A DNA stretch of 64,000 nt from positions 1 through 64,000 of the forward strand of contig NZ_JARXHX010000007.1 of assembly GCF_031127835.1 (NCBI RefSeq), written 5' to 3'. Below the pieces are notes generated by a model, which did no database searches, was not told the DNA's origin, and saw only the letters and a program-made list of their open reading frames with translations. This document shows positions 34,756 to 41,796 of this stretch, in pieces. How positions within the stretch are numbered: position 1 is the stretch's first letter; each line of letters opens with the position of its first letter. The stretch comes from Pelagicoccus sp. SDUM812002. Lineage in GTDB: Bacteria > Verrucomicrobiota > Verrucomicrobiia > Opitutales > Opitutaceae. The translations under genes were made by a program, and so were the position numbers.

Positions 34756-36665
34756 CCCGCCTCGAGAACTCGCAGGAATCGTGCGACCATGATGCTTCGA
34801 CATAGTTTGAAGCGGTAGGTGTGAATCGGAGCTGCCGAAGCTCCCGGCCAATTGTTAACGAGATCTTCAAGTGCAGGAAGATCCAGTGCGTGCGTAGCCA
34901 GAGCTGAGGTTCTCGCGTCTGCCAGTTCTTGACGAATTCTAGGCAGTTGCTTTTCCAGGGAGTAGGCCCACCCCGCTGCTTGTAAACCTCGTTTTTTGTT
35001 GTTGAGTATCGAAGGAGGAAGGAGCCCTGATCCAATCCTTGTAGCGAGCCAGCGAGGCTGGCCATGCCTCAGGTATTGTGACTCCGGAATGGAGAGGCAC
35101 CATTGGAGGAGGCGGATGTCACCGAGCGGATCACGCAGCTCGATTCCGAACATAGTGCTGATGCATTGGAGGAATTCGCCGAAATAGTCGTAGCCGATCG
35201 CTGTGTCAGATCGGGCCTTTTTTCCATCGTTGGAAACTCTGTATGAGCCGTCTTCGAATTTCTCGCGCAAGCCGTGCTGGAGGATGAAGTCGGAGTTTAT
35301 GGCAGAATAGCTTTTCCAGGGGAACCCTCCTTTGTTGCGGTACTTCATCGCCATTTTCCAGATTGGATTAGGGCAAAGCGGCATAATGAGTTTCGACCGA
35401 GTGAGTGCACTTAGCGGTATCTCTTGCTCACGAGAAGTATCCCGGAGTATTCGAACGAGTTTTCCCCACTGCAACGTTCCAAACAAGGAGGGGAGGTTCC
35501 ACAGTCCGTCGTAGCTGAAGCTCATGTTCCCTGATTGTCCTGTAAGTAGTACATTGTTTCCTTGTTGGGATGCGACTTCCGCGATGTCTTCCAGCCAGAT
35601 TTGGTTGAATGGATTTCGATAGGGTCCCTCTAGGAGTTCGGAACGCTTTTCGAAGTTTTTGAAAAGGTTGGGGGTCGTGCTCTCAACGAAGTGGGGGGAG
35701 ATGTTTGCATGCATTTCGCAAACATCGTGGATGAAGAGGCTTTCGTCGCAGTAGCGGGCTCGGTTGGGAGGAGGGAGGTTGAGGGATTGATCCGGGACCT
35801 CGGTATAGGTTTGTATCGCGCCGCCAGATGCGGAGAGCAATCTTGCTGCCGTGCACGCTACTGCTGAGGAGTCGAGTCCCCCGCTCATCATTGCCCCGAT
35901 TGAAGAAGTGCTTCGGAGATTGGATTTCACGCAGGTGTTTAGAAGCTCTCTACCATGTTCCTCGTACTCTTTGTCGGAGGAGTACTCGACACTTTCGTTT
36001 AAGTTTAGGCTCCAGTACTTTTTCAATCTATACCCTTGAGGCCGAACTTCAATGGAGTGACCCGGAGGTAGTCGATCAATGCCTCGATAGAAAGTCGTAG
36101 CGTGATTTGAGTGATCCAGGACAAGAAACTCGGCTAGTTTTCGCCCGTTGAGGTTTCGCTTGATCCAAGGCAGGGCAAAGAGACCCTTTGGCATACTGGC
36201 GAAAGCGAAGCAGCCATTGCTTTCGTGGTAGAAGACAGTCTTCTCCCCCCGCTGATCGCGCGCGAGGAAAAGGCTTCGCGTCTGTTTTTCCCAGATAGCG
36301 AACGTGAAAGCCCCGATGAGGCGCTCAAGGCAGCTGTGCCCCCATTTTTGGTACGAACGAAGTATCAGGGCTGTGTCAGAGATGGGAGCTCTGATCGTGG
36401 AGTTTAATCCTAATTTAGGGAGGAGATCGTCCCTATTGTCCAAACGGACGTCGGCTACGATCGTGATGCCATTTTCCACGAGCGGTTGATTATCGTGGTA
36501 ATCTTCCGGCGTCACGCGGAGTAGGTTTGAGACTAAGCCGCAGTTGTCATCGTACCACTTGCCCGAAGCGTCCGGACCGTGTATTTGAAGTGCTGCCCCT
36601 TGTTTGTTAAGGTTTTGAACCGCAACAGGTCCTGTTCTCTCAACAATCCCTGCTATCGCGCTCAT
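34752..36665 (-). CDS. lasso peptide cyclase (asparagine synthetase-like C protein)
   Basis: The 637-residue homologue of Asn synthetase B adenylates the ring Asp/Glu of the core and closes the macrolactam with the freed Gly1 amine. The N-terminal Ntn-type glutaminase-like domain (to ~220) starts MSAIAGI. Residue 2 is Ser, not the Cys nucleophile of MCGI in Asn synthetase, so Gln hydrolysis is not expected. The synthetase domain carries the ATP loop SGGLDSSAVACTAARLL at about 257-273. Unlike the kinase-B1-B2-precursor genes it is on the opposite strand, tail to tail with the precursor and sharing stop-codon bases. Paralogous Asn-synthetase-like enzymes occur in polysaccharide loci, but adjacency to B1, B2 and a precursor settles the role. 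Confidence 0.9.
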   Translation of the reverse strand: MSAIAGIVERTGPVAVQNLNKQGAALQIHGPDASGKWYDDNCGLVSNLLRVTPEDYHDNQPLVENGITIVADVRLDNRDDLLPKLGLNSTIRAPISDTALILRSYQKWGHSCLERLIGAFTFAIWEKQTRSLFLARDQRGEKTVFYHESNGCFAFASMPKGLFALPWIKRNLNGRKLAEFLVLDHSNHATTFYRGIDRLPPGHSIEVRPQGYRLKKYWSLNLNESVEYSSDKEYEEHGRELLNTCVKSNLRSTSSIGAMMSGGLDSSAVACTAARLLSASGGAIQTYTEVPDQSLNLPPPNRARYCDESLFIHDVCEMHANISPHFVESTTPNLFKNFEKRSELLEGPYRNPFNQIWLEDIAEVASQQGNNVLLTGQSGNMSFSYDGLWNLPSLFGTLQWGKLVRILRDTSREQEIPLSALTRSKLIMPLCPNPIWKMAMKYRNKGGFPWKSYSAINSDFILQHGLREKFEDGSYRVSNDGKKARSDTAIGYDYFGEFLQCISTMFGIELRDPLGDIRLLQWCLSIPESQYLRHGQPRWLATRIGSGLLPPSILNNKKRGLQAAGWAYSLEKQLPRIRQELADARTSALATHALDLPALEDLVNNWPGASAAPIHTYRFKLCRSIMVARFLRVLEAG

Positions 36666-37115
36666 CGAACAGTTTTGTGGTGCCGGTTGTTTTGGGAGTC
36701 AATCATTGGACCTGCCATTCCTTCTGATATTCCAACACTGCATTGGTGATGTGCCGGCCATGTAGCTGCGAAGGTTAGTTACTCGCCTCTAGAAAGATCC
36801 AGCTTGCTGATGTGAGGGTGCAGCCGAAGGATAAGGATTCTGAGATAGTGTGCTCGTTTGGTATCATCTATGCTGGAAAGCGATCTTGGAATTCAACCGA
36901 ATAACCCCTGTAATGGAAGTCATTGAGCTCCACTTTAACATCGAGAGAAGAGCTTTTTGCTATGAACGATATTCAGACAAATGAGGGCTTTTGATTAGCC
37001 TGAAATGGGCTTGCTTTTTTCTCATTCCCACGTGTGACTGACATTCCCATCTACGTATAAGTTCGCAAGACCGATATTTTGAACTCCCTATTGTTGTTTC
37101 TTCTCGCGATTCGCA
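36666..37115. other. 450-base divergent intergenic region
   Basis: It separates the leftward lasso cyclase gene from the rightward CapD-type gene and should hold both promoters. I see no ORF of note and no convincing terminator or palindrome. Confidence 0.5.
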
Positions 37116-39131
37116 ATGCGCATCGTATCCACGCTCTGCTTCCTCATGCCGATGAAAAATAACACAAACATGTGGGCCCATCGATTTCGCCGCCTACTGG
37201 CACTCAGTGCAGTGTATTCGATTGCTTGCATAGCAAGTCTCACGCTTGCATTCGAGTTTAGGGATGATTTTACCATATCCGCCGCGACAACCGGAATGCT
37301 ATGGGATAGCATGTATTGGGTGTTACCGGCTAAATTACTATCCCTCTACCTTTTCGGACAGTATCGCGGATTGCTCACCTTTTTTCGTCTGCCGGACGTG
37401 TACCGAGTCGGAGCAGCCTACGGCGTCCCGTCTCTGGTGTTTTTTACAGCTTCCTTTTATCTAGATGGGGGAATGCTCCAATCGAAGTCGGCCATTGTGC
37501 TAGATTATTTTTTGTCGGTAACCCTGCTATGTGTCTTTCGGACCTCTCTCCGAATCTACAGGGAAAAGATGGCGGGCGTTCGTGTATTGTCCGATCCCGC
37601 AGACCAACACCGTGTGGTGATCTACGGTGCAGGACACACAGGAGCGGCTTTAGCTGCAGATCTCATGGCCAAGCGGCACAAGCCTTTAGTCCCTGTAGCT
37701 TTCATCGACGATGACCCATTCAAGTGGGACAAGAACATCCACGGCCTCAAGGTTTTTGCTTCAATCCGAAACGCTTGTGATGCGAGCAGCGGCTGCAGTG
37801 CGACCAAGCTCATAGTCGCTATGCCGGGAGCGAGCCCTACCAAAGTGCGCGAGATCACGGAGGAGGCGAGCAAGCTATCGATGAAGGTTGAAATTGTACC
37901 ATCGTGGGAGGATCTGGCTTCCGGACGAAAAAAGGTAGACCGGATCCGTCCGGTCAAAATTGACGATCTGCTTGGACGAAACTCGATCAAGCTACACTCC
38001 AAAAAGGTTCTGGGAGAACTTTCGGGCAAGGTCGTGATGGTCACAGGAGCGGGGGGTACAATTGGCGGAGAGCTTTGCCGTCAGATTGCCCAATGTAATC
38101 CGAGTATGGTATTAATGGTTGAGCGAGCCGAGTACCTCTTGTTTCAGACCGAGCAGCGGTTGAAGTCGGAATTTCCCGATGTCGCCTCCCATGCTTTTAT
38201 TGGTGATATCACCGACGAGGCACGAATGGACTTTTTGATGGAGGGATTCTTGCCGGACGTGATTTTCCATGCAGCAGCTCACAAGCATGTTCCAATGATG
38301 GAATACCAGCCGGGAGAGGCAATTCGTAACAACACCTTAGGCACGGCATTGCTCGCCGATTTGGCGATAAAATACGAAGTGGAGCGCTTTGTGTTCATCT
38401 CGACGGACAAGGCGGTCAATCCTACGAACGTGATGGGTGTCTCTAAGCGGCTGGCTGAGATTTTTCTACAATCGTTGCAGGACTCTGTTCGCATCCCGCA
38501 GTTCGTCGCTGTGCGTTTCGGTAATGTTCTTGGCTCGTCTGGCAGCGTTATTCCAACCTTTAAGCGCCAAATTGAAGAAGGGGGGCCGATCACGGTAACT
38601 CACCCAGAGATTACGCGTTACTTTATGACGGTTCCGGAAGCGGTGGGATTGGTCCTTGAGTGCTCCATCGATGCGAAAGGAGGAGAGATATTCGTCCTAG
38701 ACATGGGCGAACCGATTAAGATCTACGATCTGGCGAAGCAAATGATCAAACTCAGTGGGCTAAAGGAGGGTGAAGACATTGATATCGTCTTCTCAGGCCT
38801 TCGACCTGGGGAAAAGCTCTACGAGGAACTTCAGCATGGCCAAGAGACCTTGGAAGTCACTGAGAATAGTAAGGTTTTCCGTTTTACCGGCAGGAAATCC
38901 AACGAAGAAGAAGTACGCAAGTTCTTGAAGGAGCTTTCGCCTTTGCTCCGGTCCTCAGATTTTAACGCGCTCAAGCGGAAAATCCACAGCTTCGTTCCTG
39001 AGTACGTTCCTGACTACTCCGCACCAGCTTGGGCTCCGGCTCATGCCGAAGTTGGTTACGCTTATCGCAGGGATGGAGTTGTTTTCGAAGCAGGCGAGAA
39101 GTTGGTAGCTTTCAAGGACCAAACAGCTTGA
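37116..39131 (+). CDS. membrane-bound nucleoside-diphosphate-sugar 4,6-dehydratase (WbpM/CapD/FlaA1 type)
   Basis: The 671-residue protein probably converts UDP-GlcNAc or a related sugar nucleotide to a 4-keto-6-deoxy intermediate for surface glycan synthesis. Four N-terminal membrane segments (~20-135) are followed by a first Rossmann domain (VVIYGAGHTGAALAADLM, ~168-185). The SDR domain has NAD loop TGAGGTIGGELCRQIA (~309-324) and ISTDKAVNPTNVMGVSKR (~427-444). Here Met replaces the usual Tyr before x3-Lys, the known S-M-K variant of long WbpM-type enzymes. A second ATG at 37152 (MKNNTN) is an alternative start. It opens the polysaccharide locus and is followed 61 bases later by the nucleotidyltransferase. 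Confidence 0.9.
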   Translation: MRIVSTLCFLMPMKNNTNMWAHRFRRLLALSAVYSIACIASLTLAFEFRDDFTISAATTGMLWDSMYWVLPAKLLSLYLFGQYRGLLTFFRLPDVYRVGAAYGVPSLVFFTASFYLDGGMLQSKSAIVLDYFLSVTLLCVFRTSLRIYREKMAGVRVLSDPADQHRVVIYGAGHTGAALAADLMAKRHKPLVPVAFIDDDPFKWDKNIHGLKVFASIRNACDASSGCSATKLIVAMPGASPTKVREITEEASKLSMKVEIVPSWEDLASGRKKVDRIRPVKIDDLLGRNSIKLHSKKVLGELSGKVVMVTGAGGTIGGELCRQIAQCNPSMVLMVERAEYLLFQTEQRLKSEFPDVASHAFIGDITDEARMDFLMEGFLPDVIFHAAAHKHVPMMEYQPGEAIRNNTLGTALLADLAIKYEVERFVFISTDKAVNPTNVMGVSKRLAEIFLQSLQDSVRIPQFVAVRFGNVLGSSGSVIPTFKRQIEEGGPITVTHPEITRYFMTVPEAVGLVLECSIDAKGGEIFVLDMGEPIKIYDLAKQMIKLSGLKEGEDIDIVFSGLRPGEKLYEELQHGQETLEVTENSKVFRFTGRKSNEEEVRKFLKELSPLLRSSDFNALKRKIHSFVPEYVPDYSAPAWAPAHAEVGYAYRRDGVVFEAGEKLVAFKDQTA

Positions 39132-39192
39132 GGAGTCTTCTCTTGCTCATCTCCGGCAGGTCGCGCGCGAGAGGTGCTATGCGCGAAGCACA

Positions 39193-40359
39193 GTGAAACC
39201 CCCAAAGGAATTCGTTGCTTTGCTTTATGCCCTCGACGCAGAGGGAAGGTCAGATAAGATGAGGCATCTGGAGACCCTCTTAGAGGAGGGCCTCAATTGG
39301 GTAGTATTAGAGGAATTATTAGCTAGACACAGAGTACTCGCTTTGTTTGTCCTCAATCTTCGAGCAGCGGGGCTTTGGGAGCTTGTTCCTCGAAAGCGAA
39401 GGGGCATCTTGGAAAATCGACTGCGCTCCAATCAGTTTAGGCAATTAGCTGCGATTCGTGATTTGATCGAAGTCGCTAAGTCTCTGAGCGAGAGGCGTAT
39501 CGAGTCGATTTGCTTGAAGGGGCCGACCTTGGGAGTGCTCCTGTATAAGGATCCGCTTCTGCGCCACTATTCAGATCTAGATATATTGGTTCGTCGTAAG
39601 GATGTTTCCGATACCGTAGCGATATTGCTCAGGTTAGGTTTTAGGCTTTCTGATTTGCACGATATCCAAACTCGCGAAGATTCGGACCCAATGTGGAAGC
39701 ACCTTTACCATGTCCACTTGGAGCGAGGCAGTTTAACTCTCGAGTTGCATTGGAGGTTGTCTAGAAACGACAGACTCTACAACTATCCGATCGAACAACT
39801 TTTTACCGAAAAACAGAAAATACATTTAGGCGGAGGTGTCCTGTATACTTTGAGTAATGTGCATCTTCAGGACTATATAGCTTTGCATGGAGCTTCCCAT
39901 TGCTGGAATCGGTTAAAGTGGCTACACGATGCGAAACTTATTTGTTCCCAAGCAGAGGACTTTATCGAAGATAGGCCTCAAACTGAAGCGGTACGCCTGA
40001 TGTACTCCCTTTCCCACCGCCTCTGGCAGCAAGATTTTTTGCAGCCGATGCAGAGTTCCCAATGCCGAATTACCTCTCTTTGCTTCCGTCAGCTTGTCTC
40101 TCCGGAAGAACATCCACGAGCCATTTCGAATATGCTGAGAAGGACGTGGGTCCTTGCCCTGCTATGCCCCAGTTTGAGTGCAAAGCTCGCCTATTTGAGC
40201 GGTATATTCGTCTGGCCGGACGTCTATCAACGAATCCGACTCCCACGCGCGCTGTCTCCTCTATATTATTTTCTTGGCCCAATTTTTTGGGCAATTTCGC
40301 AGGTACGATTGTTAGCGAGTCGAGCGTTTGATTCGATACAGTTACGGGGCGGCCGTTGA
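39193..40359 (+). CDS. nucleotidyltransferase-fold protein of the lasso/polysaccharide-associated type
   Basis: The 388-residue product (GTG start at 39193) contains a nucleotidyltransferase core: CLKGPTLGVLLYKDPLLRHYSDLDILV (key part YSDLDILV with the metal-binding Asp pair, ~128-135), preceded by a helical region. HVHLERGSLTLELHWRL follows (~175-191), typical of the family annotated as nucleotidyltransferase in lasso peptide and surface-glycan clusters. In Bacillus lasso clusters with HprK-like kinases a protein of this class acts on the phosphorylated peptide, so it may be the last tailoring enzyme of the nearby lasso cluster. A role in glycan synthesis is the alternative. It abuts the convergent chain-length gene with no gap. 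Confidence 0.75.
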   Translation: MKPPKEFVALLYALDAEGRSDKMRHLETLLEEGLNWVVLEELLARHRVLALFVLNLRAAGLWELVPRKRRGILENRLRSNQFRQLAAIRDLIEVAKSLSERRIESICLKGPTLGVLLYKDPLLRHYSDLDILVRRKDVSDTVAILLRLGFRLSDLHDIQTREDSDPMWKHLYHVHLERGSLTLELHWRLSRNDRLYNYPIEQLFTEKQKIHLGGGVLYTLSNVHLQDYIALHGASHCWNRLKWLHDAKLICSQAEDFIEDRPQTEAVRLMYSLSHRLWQQDFLQPMQSSQCRITSLCFRQLVSPEEHPRAISNMLRRTWVLALLCPSLSAKLAYLSGIFVWPDVYQRIRLPRALSPLYYFLGPIFWAISQVRLLASRAFDSIQLRGGR

Positions 40360-41295
40360 TTAGACGGCTTTGGGCTCTTGGCGTTTTACGCTCTCGGCGA
40401 AGTGTAGCACGAAGCAAAAGAAGAGGCCGAAGAAGCCGCCCAGCAAACCAGCTGCAATGACAATGAGAGTCCGTTTCGGTTTAACCCTTTCCTCTGGAGT
40501 CATCGCTGGATCTATCACTTTAAAAGCGTAATCTTCCTTTGCGTTAGCTAGCATGGCGTTCTTGGTTTGGCTTTCGATGAGACCATAGAGTGACTCCTTG
40601 ATCTCTAGAACTCTTGTTTCAGCTATTTGTTTGTTGAGATATTCTAGGTTTTTTTCTGCTTCCAGTTTCGCTTGCTCTCGAAGGTGGGCGTTAAGGCGAT
40701 CCGCCAGCTGATTCGTCCATTTGGCTGCGAGCACTGGGTCCTGCAACTCCATGGCGAGGGTGACGATTCCAGTTTTCTTATCTTCGGAGATGTTCATGTA
40801 TTGTCTAAATCGCTCGTAGCTTCGAAGTTTGCTGGGGCGGTTGCCTTCTTGCGTTCGTTCGTTGGATGCGATCCAGGTCTTTGTGTCTTCGTCCCACTGT
40901 TTAGGAAAAATTGCTTTGAGCACTTCCTCATCTTCGAGGAATGGCATGAGGAACTTTCGGGACTTCAAGGTTGCGATCGCCGTTTCCGTCGACCCGCCGC
41001 TCCCTGGGTTGATGCCGGCCATGGAAGCGAGACCGCCGAATTGGCCGGCTAATGCGGCAAGCCCTCCTCCACCTCGCTCTCCTGTGTTGGGTACCAGTGT
41101 AGCTTCAGCTCGGAAGATTTCTGATTGGTTGAGAGCGTAGAAGATTCCGATAATCGCGAAAAGGGGGCCAAACGTCAACCACGGCCACTTGCGCTTCCAG
41201 ACGATATTCCAAAGGTCGATGAGGGAAAGCTCATCCTCTTCGTGAGGGTAAGGGTATTGTGGATAAGGTGGAGGAGGGGAATTCGAATCAGGCAT
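40360..41295 (-). CDS. polysaccharide chain length determinant (Wzz family)
   Basis: The 311-residue protein has a Pro/Tyr-rich cytoplasmic start, a first membrane segment at ~37-55 (WLTFGPLFAIIGIFYAL) and a periplasmic coiled region (KLEAEKNLEYLNKQIAETRVLEIKESLYGLI cut to ESLYGLIESQ). A second membrane segment lies near the end (~276-297) after a PKRTLIVI boundary, the two-helix Wzz layout. Residues ~75-105 are Gly-rich. It should control polymer length in a Wzy-dependent system. No kinase domain is fused. It is the last gene of a leftward unit with the four-helix-bundle remnant and SLBB exporter. Confidence 0.88.
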   Translation of the reverse strand: MPDSNSPPPPYPQYPYPHEEDELSLIDLWNIVWKRKWPWLTFGPLFAIIGIFYALNQSEIFRAEATLVPNTGERGGGGLAALAGQFGGLASMAGINPGSGGSTETAIATLKSRKFLMPFLEDEEVLKAIFPKQWDEDTKTWIASNERTQEGNRPSKLRSYERFRQYMNISEDKKTGIVTLAMELQDPVLAAKWTNQLADRLNAHLREQAKLEAEKNLEYLNKQIAETRVLEIKESLYGLIESQTKNAMLANAKEDYAFKVIDPAMTPEERVKPKRTLIVIAAGLLGGFFGLFFCFVLHFAESVKRQEPKAV

Positions 41296-41394
41296 TTGTT
41301 AGTGAAGTGTTTTAGCCGCAGAGTTCGCTGAGATGATTATTGGAGATTTAAAATTGTATATTGAAAGTTGATTCGTATCAGCGATTCGACCGGC

Positions 41395-41749
41395 CTAGGT
41401 GGGTGTCGAATCAGTGATGGGCTTTGAGAGCACCATGGTGCACTTGTAGTTGGTCTTGAATTGTTCCTCGTGATACAACCTTGATCTAGGGCGACCTAAG
41501 GGAGAGCGATGGTACTTCCCCTGGGCTTTCTTTTGAGTCGGTAAGGATCTGACGGAATCCTTTGGTGGAGCTTCCGTCAAAGCTTCCGGCTATGTTTGTC
41601 ATTACAGACAGGCCCGCCCGTTGAATCTGGTCCTTGAGTCCGAAGTCTTTTGAGGATTCGTCTTGCTTGGTCAGTTTGTAGATGAGCTGAACAAGAGATC
41701 TTGCTTCCTGCCAAATGGGCAGTTCTTCAAAGAGCTGGTAAGCTGCCAT
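41395..41749 (-). pseudogene. frameshifted four-helix-bundle (23S rRNA intervening-sequence type) protein gene
   Basis: From ATG 41749 the frame reads AAYQLFEELPIWQEARSLVQL, then FGLKDQIQRAGLSVMTNIAGSF, the classic start of the ~115-residue four-helix-bundle family. After about residue 80 the match leaves the frame. An expected VALDQGCIT segment is in a second frame, and EEQFKT...MVLSKPI is in a third. At least two frameshifts have therefore broken the gene. Such genes are often scattered in surface-polysaccharide loci, as here between wzz and the SLBB exporter. Confidence 0.8.
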
Positions 41750-41796
41750 TAATGGTTAATTTTAAATCCGAAATTCAAAATCGACACCCTGTGTCG

